Assembly (NCBI GenBank): GCA_903840355.1
Contig: CAIMFJ010000008.1
Span: forward strand, 124,001-188,000
Length of the DNA: 64,000 nt
Direction of reading: 5' to 3'
Source of the DNA: an uncultured Opitutia bacterium
GTDB taxonomy: Bacteria; Verrucomicrobiota; Verrucomicrobiia; Opitutales; UBA953
Shown piece by piece: positions 1 through 8,934 of this stretch. Each line of letters opens with the position of its first letter. Position 1 is the first letter of the stretch. The translations under genes and the position numbers were made by a program. The notes under the pieces were generated by a model. The model searched no databases. It was given only the letters and a program-made list of their open reading frames with translations, and was not told the DNA's origin.

Positions 1-387
1 CTGCTCTGCGGCGACCCCAGCAAGCGCTACGCCCTCTTCAGCAAACTAGCCGAAGAAGAGAAAGATGATGCCGAGACCCAAAATGAAATCGCTTGGCGCC
101 TCATCACGGAAAACCGCTTCCTCAAAAAGCCTAATTTCGAATTGGCTGAAATCTGTGCCGTCCGGGCCGTCAAACTGAGCCAGGAAAAAGAGGGCGATAA
201 ACTCGATACCCTAGCCCGCCTGCGCTGGCTCCAAAATCGCAAAACGGAGGCAGTTACGTTACAAGGAAAAGCCGTAGATGCCTCCGCTGGGACCGAGATG
301 CAAGCTGAGTTGCTTAAAACCCTAGAAGCCATGCGCAAAGGGGAGCTTCCTAAGGCCGAAGATGCCGACGATTCCGTCGGGCGATAA
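1..387 (+). CDS. C-terminal fragment of a TlpA/TPR-type protein (partial)
   Basis: The frame is open from the first base of the window and ends at a TAA, so only the last 128 residues are seen. The fragment is helical in character, with an NEIAWRL segment, a DTLARLRWLQ segment and an AVTLQGKAVD segment spaced like TPR helices. This resembles the helical tail that follows the thioredoxin domain in secreted TlpA-like proteins of Verrucomicrobiota and Planctomycetes. That resemblance is from memory of the family; no thioredoxin CxxC is visible because the N-terminus lies outside the window. A strong terminator follows, so it is the last gene of its transcript. Confidence 0.65.
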   Translation: MLCGDPSKRYALFSKLAEEEKDDAETQNEIAWRLITENRFLKKPNFELAEICAVRAVKLSQEKEGDKLDTLARLRWLQNRKTEAVTLQGKAVDASAGTEMQAELLKTLEAMRKGELPKAEDADDSVGR

Positions 388-406
388 CCCCACCCTCTGT
401 CCGCTC

Positions 407-437
407 AGGCCTGTGCACCCACAGGCCTTTTTTATTT
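407..437 (+). terminator. Intrinsic terminator after the TPR-type gene
   Basis: A perfect 9-bp stem (AGGCCTGTG at 407-415 with CACAGGCCT at 420-428) has a 4-nt loop and is followed by a T-rich tract at 429-437. It starts 20 bp after the stop codon of the upstream gene. Confidence 0.9.
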
Positions 438-509
438 ACCAACGGAGAGCCTTGACCGCTACTCCTCGCTTTCCTTTCTCTACAAGAGTCGCACTATCCC
501 TGCACACCC

Positions 510-1940
510 ATGACGACCAGTCGTAGTGCCCTTGAGCGAGCCCGCTCTGCCCTCCACCTCCGCTTGCTGAAAGCCCAGCGGAACCTTACGGAGCAACGCT
601 ACGGAGCTATGATCATCATCGGCGGTAATGATCAGTTCGCCGCATCCCAATTTGCGAACCAGCTCACTGATTGGCTCGATTCTCGCACTGTCCGCATCTG
701 TGCTCCTGATGTTCATTCCGCCGAACTTCACGGGCGACCCTTCCTTTGGCCTTACTGGCAACAAGCCCCTGCTCACGGCCAAATCACGATTGTCGTCCAT
801 GATTGGACCACGCGGACAGCCATCTCCGCCGCTCATGATGAAATCAGCGGTGATAAATTAAAAAGCCGGCTGAAATCGATTCGGTTATTCGAAGAATACT
901 TAGCCGCTCAAGGCGTCGCCGTCATCAAAATCTGGATCGATTCTCCCGAAAAAACTTTACGGAAACGTTGGCGCGAAGCTCAGGGCACCGAAGCCGAAGA
1001 GTGGGCGGTAAGCCGCGATGAGTTTTTGTTAACTAAGAAAAATATTCACGCCCGCACCAAAGCCCTACGTACCGCTTCTTCAGGTAAGAACCTACCGTGG
1101 AAGGTAGTCATCGGGGGCGAAAATAAACACCGCGACCTACAAGCAGGTCTCGCCGTCGTGGAACAACTCAAGCAGCCCAGCCGTCGCAAAGCCGCCAATC
1201 GGGTTAAAAAGCCAAGCTCACGCTCTCGCGGACTCCTTGAAAGTGCCACCGCCCACCCGACGCTGGATAAAAAAGCTTACTCGTCGCAAATCGTTAAACT
1301 GCAAAATCGTTTAGGCCATTTAACGCGAATCGCCGCCCAACGCGGCGTTTCCACGGTCTTAGTCATCGAAGGTCCCGATGCTGCCGGGAAAGGCGGTGCG
1401 ATTCGTCGCCTGTGCGCCAAATTAGACACCGCCCATTACCGAGTGCACCCGACGCCAGCCCCCACGCCAGAAGAAAAGGCACGTCCTTACTTGTGGCGCT
1501 TCTGGAATAAAACCCCTTGGGCCGGACACCTCGCCATCTTCGATCGTTCTTGGTATGGTCGGGTGATGGTGGAACGGGTTGAGAAATTTGCCACCGAAGC
1601 CGAATGGGCCCGGGCCTATAGCGAAATCAACGACTACGAAGCCCGCCTCGCCGAAACCGGCATCATCGTGCTGAAAATCTGGGTCAATATTTCCAAAGGC
1701 GAACAACTTCTGCGCTTCCGCTCACGTGAAGAGTCGCCCCACAAGCGCCACAAGATGACGTCGGAAGATTACCGTAATCGCCGGAAGTGGGATGAAAATT
1801 TGAAAGCAGCGGAAGATATGATTGCCCGCACCGACACCCCTCATGCTCCTTGGGTCGTGATTTCGGGCGACGATAAACGTTACGCGCGGATGGCCGTGCT
1901 CAAGGCGACTTGCCGGGCTTTGGCGGATCGTTTCGAGTAA
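510..1940 (+). CDS. ppk2: Two-domain PPK2 family polyphosphate kinase (polyphosphate:AMP phosphotransferase type)
   Basis: This 476-residue protein is a tandem PPK2, the size and layout of class II enzymes such as Pseudomonas PAP, which phosphorylate AMP with polyphosphate. The C-terminal copy is intact: Walker A GPDAAGKGG starts at residue 288 and the lid/Walker B DRSWYGR at residue 345. The N-terminal copy is degenerate: where the P-loop should be it reads IIIGGNDQFAASQF near residues 35-48, with no GK. Loss of the first P-loop is usual for this class. No convincing ribosome-binding site precedes the ATG, but the helix before the first domain supports this start. Its 3' end overlaps convergent mutY by 41 nt. 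Confidence 0.88.
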   Translation: MTTSRSALERARSALHLRLLKAQRNLTEQRYGAMIIIGGNDQFAASQFANQLTDWLDSRTVRICAPDVHSAELHGRPFLWPYWQQAPAHGQITIVVHDWTTRTAISAAHDEISGDKLKSRLKSIRLFEEYLAAQGVAVIKIWIDSPEKTLRKRWREAQGTEAEEWAVSRDEFLLTKKNIHARTKALRTASSGKNLPWKVVIGGENKHRDLQAGLAVVEQLKQPSRRKAANRVKKPSSRSRGLLESATAHPTLDKKAYSSQIVKLQNRLGHLTRIAAQRGVSTVLVIEGPDAAGKGGAIRRLCAKLDTAHYRVHPTPAPTPEEKARPYLWRFWNKTPWAGHLAIFDRSWYGRVMVERVEKFATEAEWARAYSEINDYEARLAETGIIVLKIWVNISKGEQLLRFRSREESPHKRHKMTSEDYRNRRKWDENLKAAEDMIARTDTPHAPWVVISGDDKRYARMAVLKATCRALADRFE

Positions 1941-2967
1941 ACCACTTTTGCAGCCACTGACGATGTGGACCGCTTAAAGAAGCGTGGGCCAACTCGGTCA
2001 TTTCCACCCACTCTAATTCGGCGTCGGTTTTGATTCTCTTTTTTAAATCCGACGTAAGTTTCACGGCATGCAAACGCTCTGCATACGTCACTGTGCCAAT
2101 CGTGCGTTTAGCAATTTGAGCCGGTTCAGTTTGAAGGGTTAATTGTAAAGACTCTGCCGTCGGCAATTCGCACATACCTCCCAGCCGCTTCGCCGTTGCT
2201 CCATAACGACGCAATAAAACCTGAGAGCCAGCCAGCACCACGAGGCGATCTACCGTCGCAAACTGACGTTTTTTAGGCGTGAACCGCGGGACAACTTCGA
2301 GGTCGGACTTACCTCGCGACTGGCAAAAATCCGCGAGTGGACAGGCATCGCAAAGCGGACCCGCCTTGCGACAAACCAAGGCCCCTAACTCCATCATGGC
2401 TTGATTGAAATCTCCAGGGTGTTGTGGATCAACGAGCTGATTAGCAAGGGGCTGAAAGTACTTCATCGCTTGAGCCCCATCGCGAAACTCTTGGCGCTCG
2501 CCCATTAAGCGTGCCAACACTCGAATCACATTACCATCCACCACCGCCACGGGCTCGCGAAAGGCAATACTGGCTATCGCTGCCGCGGTGTAAGGTCCAA
2601 CCCCCCGGAAATTTTGCCACCCTGCAGCGGTAGTCGGAACTTCGGACAACGCCGCCACCTCCTGCGCCAAACGCCAAAGGTTTTTGGCGCGCGAATAATA
2701 ACCTAGTCCCGCCCAATGGGCTAAAACCTCGGCCTCTTCGGCCTTCGCTAAATTGGCAAAATCTGGCCACTTAGAGACCCAACGTTCAAAGTACGGCAAG
2801 ACGGTCGCAATCTGCGTCTGCTGGCACATCAATTCGGAAACCACCGTGGCGTAAGCACTTGGCTTCACCCGCCACGGCAAGCGACGTTGATGCTTCTTAA
2901 ACCATGCCAAAAGAGCACTTCTTAAAGAAGGTGCCACTTGGCGAAGGTTGGACGCACGCAGAACCAT
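1900..2967 (-). CDS. mutY: A/G-specific adenine DNA glycosylase MutY
   Basis: MutY removes adenine mispaired with 8-oxoguanine or guanine in base excision repair. The 355-residue protein has the catalytic Glu45 in SELMCQQTQ, a helix-hairpin-helix (FRGVGPYTAAA, about 120-130) and the catalytic Asp144 in VDGNVIRV. The [4Fe-4S] loop C-x6-C-x2-C-x5-C uses Cys199, Cys206, Cys209 and Cys215. The region after about residue 235 corresponds to the NUDIX-like domain that reads 8-oxoG. Length and motif order are normal for the family. The gene ends inside the 3' end of the convergent PPK2 gene, so the last 41 nt encode both proteins. Confidence 0.95.
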   Translation of the reverse strand: MVLRASNLRQVAPSLRSALLAWFKKHQRRLPWRVKPSAYATVVSELMCQQTQIATVLPYFERWVSKWPDFANLAKAEEAEVLAHWAGLGYYSRAKNLWRLAQEVAALSEVPTTAAGWQNFRGVGPYTAAAIASIAFREPVAVVDGNVIRVLARLMGERQEFRDGAQAMKYFQPLANQLVDPQHPGDFNQAMMELGALVCRKAGPLCDACPLADFCQSRGKSDLEVVPRFTPKKRQFATVDRLVVLAGSQVLLRRYGATAKRLGGMCELPTAESLQLTLQTEPAQIAKRTIGTVTYAERLHAVKLTSDLKKRIKTDAELEWVEMTELAHASLSGPHRQWLQKWFTRNDPPKPGKSP

Positions 2968-3014
2968 GGGATGAGGCTGGATTTAGACGCAAAGGTGAGT
3001 AGACCTAAAGCACA

Positions 3015-4025
3015 ATGACCCGAAAGGCAAAACAGGACGACAGCGATGCCCCTAAAAAGGTCACTTCGCACACGGTGAAGTTAGAGGCCAAGCAAGCCGA
3101 CAAACTTAAAGCCATTCTTACCCAAAAGGGTTGGGTTAGTTTTCCGGTCGAGTATGCCGCCTTTGCGTTTAAAGGCGAAAATACCAATGTCGTACACTAC
3201 ACCTCGGGGAAATGCGTGATCTCGGGCAAGGGTACGGAAGACTTTGTAAAATTTATCCTCGAACCCGACGTCACGGGTGAAGCGGTGCTCGGCTACGATT
3301 CCGAACGCAATCCCGAGTGGTTTGAAGACCATGCAGGACTCGATGAATCCGGCAAAGGCGACCTCTTTGGTCCCGTGATTTCCTGCTGCGTCATGGCTCC
3401 AGGCTCAGTCGTCCAGGCTTGGATCGACCTCGGCATCAAGGATTCTAAAAAATTGACCGACGTCAAAATCGCCGAACTGGAAAAAGTCATTCGCTCTACA
3501 CCTGGCGTCGTCGTGAAAACCACCTTCGCGCGCATGGCGAAGTACAACGAACTCCACTCCCGCTTTGGCAAAAACCTAAATCGCCTCCTCGGCTGGATGC
3601 ACGCCACCTCGTGCGAAGAAGCGCTCAAGGCGTATCAAGAAATGCATGGCAAAAAACCAGCTTGGGGCCTGCTCGACCAATTCTCCGAAGAACCCATCGT
3701 GCAAAAAGAACTCGCTCGCAAGGGCGTGGAATTCGATTTGCGCATGCGCACCAAAGCCGAATCCGACCCCGTCGTCGCCGCGGCTTCCATTGTTGCCCGA
3801 GCCACTTTTGTGCGCGAGTTAGACCGTCTGTCGCACGATGGCGGCGTCCCCCTGCCTAAAGGCTCTGGAGCGGATGCCCGTAAAGCGGCGACGGAATTAG
3901 TAGGCCGACTAGGCCCGGCGATTTTAATCAACTTCGCCAAACTACACTTCAAGACCGCCTATGAAGCCCGCGGTCTCGAACCCCCCGCTCCTAAACCTTT
4001 CAAGCGGCGCCGTCCGCAGGAATAA
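3015..4025 (+). CDS. rnhC: Ribonuclease HIII
   Basis: RNase HIII cleaves RNA in RNA-DNA hybrids such as R-loops and Okazaki primers. The signature DESGKGDLFGPV begins at Asp110, which separates this from RNase HII (DEAGRG). The first ~100 residues form the TBP-like substrate-binding domain typical of HIII (HTVKLEAKQADKLKAIL onward). Further active-site segments are KDSKKLTD, LLDQF and AARATFVRELD. At 336 residues it is slightly longer than Bacillus HIII because of a basic N-terminal extension and a basic tail ending FKRRRPQE. It is followed after only 2 nt by the RNase HII gene, so the two are very probably co-transcribed. Confidence 0.95.
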   Translation: MTRKAKQDDSDAPKKVTSHTVKLEAKQADKLKAILTQKGWVSFPVEYAAFAFKGENTNVVHYTSGKCVISGKGTEDFVKFILEPDVTGEAVLGYDSERNPEWFEDHAGLDESGKGDLFGPVISCCVMAPGSVVQAWIDLGIKDSKKLTDVKIAELEKVIRSTPGVVVKTTFARMAKYNELHSRFGKNLNRLLGWMHATSCEEALKAYQEMHGKKPAWGLLDQFSEEPIVQKELARKGVEFDLRMRTKAESDPVVAAASIVARATFVRELDRLSHDGGVPLPKGSGADARKAATELVGRLGPAILINFAKLHFKTAYEARGLEPPAPKPFKRRRPQE

Positions 4026-4027
4026 AC

Positions 4028-4774
4028 TTGGCGAGATTAGCCCAATTCGACCGGAAGAAAATCGTCGATCGGCCTGGAGTAGTGGGCATCGATGAGGCCG
4101 GTCGTGGTTCGCTTTGCGGCCCCGTCATCGCCGCCGCCGTGTTTCTGCATCAAGATTTTTATACCGATACGAAAACGCTCAAACGCGTCCGCCACGCCAA
4201 CGACTCCAAGAAACTTTCGGCGCCCAAGCGACAGGAACTGCGCCAAGTACTGACCGACCTCGAGGGTGAAGGAAAAATCAAAACCGCGTGGGCGGCAGGA
4301 TCGGTTTTAGAAATTGCCGCTCATAATATTCTCGGTGCCACCCGCTTGGCCATGTCGCGCTGCCTGAGCCAACTCGCCCAAGGCGACCTCAAAGAATCTT
4401 TCGCCCATGCTGGCACCGAAGGCACGCTCTTCGGGCACCAACCCGACCGTCACTTTTTAGTATTGGTCGATGGCTTGCCCCTTAAACCTTTTGTTTGGCA
4501 ACATGAAGCTATCAAAGGAGGCGACGGTCGTAGCCTCGCCATCGCTTTAGCGTCTATCATCGCCAAAGTGGAACGTGACCAACTACTCGTCGAACTCGAT
4601 CAAACTTACCCGGAATACGGCTTCGCCCATCACAAAGGCTACGGCACGCCCGAGCACGTTGCCGCCTTACGTCGACTTGGACCAAGCCCCGTGCATCGCC
4701 ATTTATTCGTACAAAGCATCCTCGCCGGCGATGCGCCACCTCGCGACGAGCAAGCCGACTTGCCGTTTAATTAA
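4028..4774 (+). CDS. rnhB: Ribonuclease HII (TTG start)
   Basis: RNase HII incises at single ribonucleotides in DNA. The 248-residue protein has GIDEAGRGSLCGPV with catalytic Asp22/Glu23, the NDSKKLS segment, LVDGLPL with the third acid, SIIAKVERD with the fourth, and the C-terminal YGFAHHKGYGTPEH block. A stretch near residues 120-145 (HAGTEGTLFGHQPDRHF) looks like a family-atypical insertion. The start is TTG at 4028: an AGGA at 4018-4021 lies 6 nt upstream, inside the end of rnhC, which supports coupling to that gene. Its 3' end overlaps convergent bioC by 8 nt. Confidence 0.93.
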   Translation: MARLAQFDRKKIVDRPGVVGIDEAGRGSLCGPVIAAAVFLHQDFYTDTKTLKRVRHANDSKKLSAPKRQELRQVLTDLEGEGKIKTAWAAGSVLEIAAHNILGATRLAMSRCLSQLAQGDLKESFAHAGTEGTLFGHQPDRHFLVLVDGLPLKPFVWQHEAIKGGDGRSLAIALASIIAKVERDQLLVELDQTYPEYGFAHHKGYGTPEHVAALRRLGPSPVHRHLFVQSILAGDAPPRDEQADLPFN

Positions 4775-5471
4775 TCGCGACGGCGTCCACCAAAAGCCAA
4801 GCCCACGTGGCGTAAACGCCTTCGTCGCAACGGTGTAAGCGGTCGTAGTCGCGAATCAAAGAACGGAGGTTTCCAGGATCCAGCCGTGGGGCCCCAGTAA
4901 CGCCACTGCGGTGCAAGCTACGAAATAAATCCAGGGCTGAAGGGTAAGTTTCTGCTACCTCTAAGAGCCCGTGGGCTTTTACTTTAAAATCCGAATTCTT
5001 TAAGAGATTAAGCCACTGGGCCTTATCGCGCCAAAAGAGCGGGCCTTCGCCAACCAACTCACGCAGTTCAATTAAACAAGGGTCGCACGGGAGCCCTAAC
5101 AGCAACCGGCCTCCTTGGGGCAAAGCCGCGCGCCAATGACGTAATACCGCCGAGGGGTTAGAAGCCCAATGTAATAAACCCGACGAGGCCAAAGCCTTTG
5201 CGGGCTCAATCGGGCCAAAGGCATCATGCACTTGCCAGTGTGCATTAGGGACGGCCTGTTGCCCGAAGGCGACCATCGCCGGGGAATTATCAGTGGCCTC
5301 TACGCTCACACCTTGAGCTAATAATGCCGCTGTTAAAAAACCTGTGCCGGCGCCTAGCTCGGTCACTCGCATCCCCGGCTTAAATGGAGCAAACGCAGCT
5401 AACGCCTCGGCAAAACGTCGCTGGGGAGCGGCATTCGCTTCATAAGTGTCGGCTCGATCCTGAAAGCGCAT
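4767..5471 (-). CDS. bioC: Malonyl-[ACP] O-methyltransferase BioC
   Basis: BioC methylates malonyl-ACP with S-adenosylmethionine so that it can prime synthesis of the pimeloyl chain of biotin. The 234-residue protein starts with the BioC-like FQDRADTYEANAAPQRR, has SAM motif I ELGAGTGF at residues 38-45, and a later GLLHWASNP segment. The C-terminal half (PSALDLFRSLHRSGVTGAP) matches the 'LL..LK..G' region of BioC. It is the last gene of the six-gene biotin operon, beginning 6 nt after the esterase gene stops. Its identity rests partly on that context, since class I methyltransferases are diverse. Confidence 0.88.
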   Translation of the reverse strand: MRFQDRADTYEANAAPQRRFAEALAAFAPFKPGMRVTELGAGTGFLTAALLAQGVSVEATDNSPAMVAFGQQAVPNAHWQVHDAFGPIEPAKALASSGLLHWASNPSAVLRHWRAALPQGGRLLLGLPCDPCLIELRELVGEGPLFWRDKAQWLNLLKNSDFKVKAHGLLEVAETYPSALDLFRSLHRSGVTGAPRLDPGNLRSLIRDYDRLHRCDEGVYATWAWLLVDAVAIN

Positions 5472-5477
5472 GCAGTT

Positions 5478-6086
5478 TTAGTGAGTGGATAAAAATTCCC
5501 GCAGGTCGTGTCCTGCGCCACTGATTATCTGACAGCCCACGATGGCTTGGCAAACGCCCTCTGGATTTAAAAGGGTATCATTTTCACCTACATAGGCTTC
5601 CCAACCTGGAAGCAGTCCTTGGCGGGCAAAGGAAATTAGCGAAATGCCTGCGGGTTGACTCAAGCGATCCAACCCAGCCTTTAAATCAGGGAGATCGTAA
5701 GGTAGCCCTGACGTAGTCGCAGGCGGTAATCCAGCACGTTGCCGAAAGTCCGCTAAAGCAGCTTCTGGCTGGGTCTCTAACCACCGATGCAAGTAGCGCA
5801 CTTGCGTTTCCGAACAGCGTCCTGCCTTACCGTGCTCGGCACAAAAGGAAGTAAAAGGTGCTAAGAGTAAAACCTTGGCAGGAAAACGAACCCCACGGGC
5901 AGCGGCTTCCAACACCCAGTGAGCACCTAACGACCAACCAATCACCGCATCACAAGATGCCACCTGTTCAGCTGCCCCTTGCACAGGCGGGTAAATCACA
6001 TGCTCGGCCTCGGGGGCGTGGGCTACCGCAAGCGGGCGAATCTCTTCCAAAGCGACACCCCAACCACTGACCCAACCGATTTTCAT
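5478..6086 (-). CDS. Alpha/beta hydrolase, probable pimeloyl-[ACP] methyl ester esterase (BioG/BioH type)
   Basis: A 202-residue alpha/beta hydrolase with nucleophile Ser52 in GWSLGA, Asp170 in GENDTLL and His193 in GAGHDL, a complete triad. An early SGWG segment may form the oxyanion region. It lies between bioF and bioC, and its ATG overlaps the bioF stop (ATGA), so translation is probably coupled. The expected missing step of the pathway is demethylation of pimeloyl-ACP methyl ester, done by non-homologous or distant esterases (BioH, BioG, BioV and others). The size is closer to BioG than to E. coli BioH. The enzyme class is certain; the exact esterase subfamily is inference. Confidence 0.8.
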   Translation of the reverse strand: MKIGWVSGWGVALEEIRPLAVAHAPEAEHVIYPPVQGAAEQVASCDAVIGWSLGAHWVLEAAARGVRFPAKVLLLAPFTSFCAEHGKAGRCSETQVRYLHRWLETQPEAALADFRQRAGLPPATTSGLPYDLPDLKAGLDRLSQPAGISLISFARQGLLPGWEAYVGENDTLLNPEGVCQAIVGCQIISGAGHDLREFLSTH

Positions 6087-7228
6087 GACGGTAAGCCTTT
6101 CATTGCTTTTAGAAAATGATGGAGATTTTCGGGCGTTAAACCGCGGCGCAGGGAAATCCGTAAACGAGCCGTTTGGGTGGGAACCGTCGGGGGACGAATG
6201 GCCGACACTAAAAAGCCCGCCTCACGCAAACCATGAGCGTATTTTAAGGCCACGGCAGAATCACCCAATAAAACGGGGATAATAGGCGAATGACCAGCGG
6301 GCACACTAAAACCCGCTGCCGTCAAAGCTTCGCGCCAATCACGCGAGAGTTGATGCAAGGCTGGACGTTCCGAGGTCAAGGCTTGCACGCGTTGCACGGC
6401 TGCTAAGGCGGCGGCAGCATTACTGGGGGCTAAGTAGGTTGAATAAATAAACTCGCCCGAAAAATTAACAAGGGCGTCGCGCACTTCAGGAAGGTGACAA
6501 AGCACGTAAGCACCATGCGAGGCCAAGGCTTTGCCCAGCGTGCCGACCACGATATCAGCTGCCACTCGCACACCCTGCTCTTCTTGTAGACCTGAACCCG
6601 TAGCACCCTCCCAACCCGTGGCATGGGCTTCATCCAAAATCCAACAAAAGTTAAACCTTTCGCGCAATTGCGCCAAGCGACGCAAATCCGGACAATCACC
6701 ATCCATCGAGTAAACACTCTCGGTCACAACAAAGACCACGCCCTCCACCGGAGCCTCTTCTTGAAGCATTAATTCTAATGCATTTAAATCATTGTGCGGA
6801 AAACGACGTAACCGAGCCCCAGAAGCAAGAATGCCTGAAAGCATGCTGGCATGGACTAAGCGATCCGCCAGGACGACATCGCCCTTTTGGGGCAACCCGC
6901 CCAGCACCGCAGCATTGGCGGCAAACCCCGTGTTTAAAAGCAAACCATGAGGATAACCATGCCACGCGGCTAAAGTTTTTTCCAACGTTTCATGAATCGT
7001 CGTGTAACCTGTGACTAAGGGTGAGGCCGAAGAAGAGGCGCCCCAGACTTGCAGGGCCTCGGTCGCTGCCGCAATCACCGCAGGATCTTGAGCCAAGGCT
7101 AAGTAATCATTGTTGGCTAAATTAAGTAAGGTGCCGTGACTGAGCCGCGCTTCCGTTTTACGCCAAAGCCCTGCCTGCACGCGCTCCGCCAACTTTGCTC
7201 GTAAACGTGCTAACAGGGCCGCATTCAT
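6083..7228 (-). CDS. bioF: 8-amino-7-oxononanoate synthase BioF
   Basis: BioF is the PLP-dependent alpha-oxoamine synthase that joins pimeloyl-ACP and alanine. From the ATG at 7228 the protein has 381 residues. DEAHATG is at 199-205 and the PLP lysine is Lys233 in GTLGKALASHGAY. A longer in-frame extension to 7366 exists but would run into bioD and has no family support. The chosen ATG overlaps the bioD stop as ATGA, a standard coupling arrangement, and its product begins like known BioF. It overlaps the next gene by another ATGA at 6083-6086. Confidence 0.94.
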   Translation of the reverse strand: MNAALLARLRAKLAERVQAGLWRKTEARLSHGTLLNLANNDYLALAQDPAVIAAATEALQVWGASSSASPLVTGYTTIHETLEKTLAAWHGYPHGLLLNTGFAANAAVLGGLPQKGDVVLADRLVHASMLSGILASGARLRRFPHNDLNALELMLQEEAPVEGVVFVVTESVYSMDGDCPDLRRLAQLRERFNFCWILDEAHATGWEGATGSGLQEEQGVRVAADIVVGTLGKALASHGAYVLCHLPEVRDALVNFSGEFIYSTYLAPSNAAAALAAVQRVQALTSERPALHQLSRDWREALTAAGFSVPAGHSPIIPVLLGDSAVALKYAHGLREAGFLVSAIRPPTVPTQTARLRISLRRGLTPENLHHFLKAMKGLPS

Positions 7229-7848
7229 AATGCTAAATCTAGAAACTCGGGACGCTTGGCGCCGTAACGCGATTGCCCCAAGAGCGGAATTCCGGAGGCC
7301 TTTAAGCCCTCGCGATTCGATTGGGCCACCGCCCGAGACGGTTGGCCTTGGACGGCATTTAGCCACACCCCGGCTGGCCCATCATAAACGCGGCGCAAAT
7401 ACGCCATGGTTAGACGTGCTTGGTTAATCGCGCCCAAACGGTCTGGCACCACAACGACGACCACATCGGGTTGAATGGCTTGAATAAAATCCGCCCAATC
7501 CCGACCGGTCTTATCTAAAGGCACCGACAAACCACCCGCGCCTTCAATCACGCGACAAGGTGCCGCAGGCACTTGGCGATAAAGTTTTAAGAGTGTTTTA
7601 AAACTAAAGGACTGCCGGGCTAATTTAGCCGCCGTGAGGGGCGCCAAAGGGGCTGGCAGTGAAACCAAGGTATGGGCTTCCGCCCAATCTCCCGCGGCCA
7701 GACGGGCGTCATGCGGACGAGCAACGCCCGACTCAACGGGCTTAATCACTTGCGTGAAACCATCTTGAGCCAGCCGTTGTGCCAACCACCGCGCCACGTG
7801 AGTTTTACCCACGTCGGTGTCGCTACCGGTGACGAAAATAACTGGCAC
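7225..7848 (-). CDS. bioD: Dethiobiotin synthetase BioD (GTG start)
   Basis: BioD closes the ureido ring of dethiobiotin using CO2 and ATP. The 207-residue form begins at GTG 7848 with VPVIFVTGSDTDVGKT, where the P-loop GSDTDVGKT is at residues 8-16. A later EGAGGLSVPL segment is the typical BioD Mg/ATP region. An ATG at 7875 would add nine residues but lies inside bioB and has no ribosome-binding site. The GTG lies 2 nt beyond the bioB stop and has AAGG 7 nt upstream. The last codon overlaps the bioF start. Confidence 0.92.
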   Translation of the reverse strand: MPVIFVTGSDTDVGKTHVARWLAQRLAQDGFTQVIKPVESGVARPHDARLAAGDWAEAHTLVSLPAPLAPLTAAKLARQSFSFKTLLKLYRQVPAAPCRVIEGAGGLSVPLDKTGRDWADFIQAIQPDVVVVVVPDRLGAINQARLTMAYLRRVYDGPAGVWLNAVQGQPSRAVAQSNREGLKASGIPLLGQSRYGAKRPEFLDLAL

Positions 7849-7850
7849 GG

Positions 7851-8921
7851 TTAAGCCTTGGAACTGCAGCCACAACCCGTGTCATCGCCCGCGGCGACAA
7901 TAAACTCTTGAGGTTGAGGCCAAGGAGCGGCTTGAGCGGCACTGGGAGTAATCTCGCCGCGATGAACCCGACGGGCTTCATCCGGGTGCAATGGATGCAG
8001 CCCTAAGCGTTTCAAAAGATTCATATCCTCTTCGATTTCAGGATTACCCGTCGTCAGCAATTTCTCGCCTAAGAAAATCGAGTTCGCGCCAGCTAAATAA
8101 CACAGCGCTTGCGTTTCATCAGACATATTCGCCCGGCCAGCCGAGAGGCGCACCATCGCCTTCGGCATCAAAATTCGCGCCACGGCAATCGTGCGGACAA
8201 ATTCAATGGAGTCGACGAAGCGACGGCCCGCCAGAGGCGTGCCTTCCACTGCCACGAGGGCGTTAATGGGCACGGAGTCGGGCTGGGGGTTCATGCTCGC
8301 GAGTTCTACCAACATTTTAAGCCGATCATCGACGGTTTCACCCATCCCAATAATACCGCCAGAACATACTTCGAGGCCCGCTTTACGCACATTCGATAAC
8401 GTCTGCAGCCGGTCATCGTAAGTGCGAGTGGTAATGATTTTCGCGTAGTGTTCGCGCGAAGTGTCTAAATTATGATTATACACATCACAGCCTGCGGACT
8501 TCAAGCGCACCGCTTGTTGTTCGGTGAGCATCCCCAGGGTGCAACACACTTCGAGGCCCATGGATTTCACGCCACTGACCGTCTGCAACACACTATCAAA
8601 TTGTTTACCGTCGGCAACACGACGCCAAGCCGCGCCCATGCAAAAGCGCGTCGCACCACCGGCAGCAGCACGACGGGCATCCGCCAAAATAGTTTCGGTT
8701 TCCATCAACGCCTCAGCCTCAACAAAGGTGTTATGGTGTACCGACTGCGGGCAATAAGCACAGTCCTCAGGACACGCTCCCGTCTTGATCGACTTCAGCG
8801 TACAAAGTTGTACGCCCGCCGGATCTTGGTGAGCCTGGTGCACCTGTTGGGCTTTAAAAATTAGGGTGTTGAGCGGTAAATCATAAAGCTCGCGAGCCTG
8901 TTGGAGATGATGAGTAGTCAT
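7851..8921 (-). CDS. bioB: Biotin synthase BioB (radical SAM)
   Basis: BioB inserts sulfur into dethiobiotin. The 356-residue protein carries the radical-SAM CxxxCxxC as Cys50, Cys54 and Cys57 in [15 protein letters not shown]. The auxiliary-cluster regions ([24 protein letters not shown]) are present, as is [10 protein letters not shown]. The C-terminus ends in a cysteine-rich GCGCSSKA, which is common in BioB from many phyla. It is the second gene of the biotin operon, 13 nt after bioA. Confidence 0.96.
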   Translation of the reverse strand: MTTHHLQQARELYDLPLNTLIFKAQQVHQAHQDPAGVQLCTLKSIKTGACPEDCAYCPQSVHHNTFVEAEALMETETILADARRAAAGGATRFCMGAAWRRVADGKQFDSVLQTVSGVKSMGLEVCCTLGMLTEQQAVRLKSAGCDVYNHNLDTSREHYAKIITTRTYDDRLQTLSNVRKAGLEVCSGGIIGMGETVDDRLKMLVELASMNPQPDSVPINALVAVEGTPLAGRRFVDSIEFVRTIAVARILMPKAMVRLSAGRANMSDETQALCYLAGANSIFLGEKLLTTGNPEIEEDMNLLKRLGLHPLHPDEARRVHRGEITPSAAQAAPWPQPQEFIVAAGDDTGCGCSSKA

Positions 8922-8934
8922 AGTAGATAAAAGA

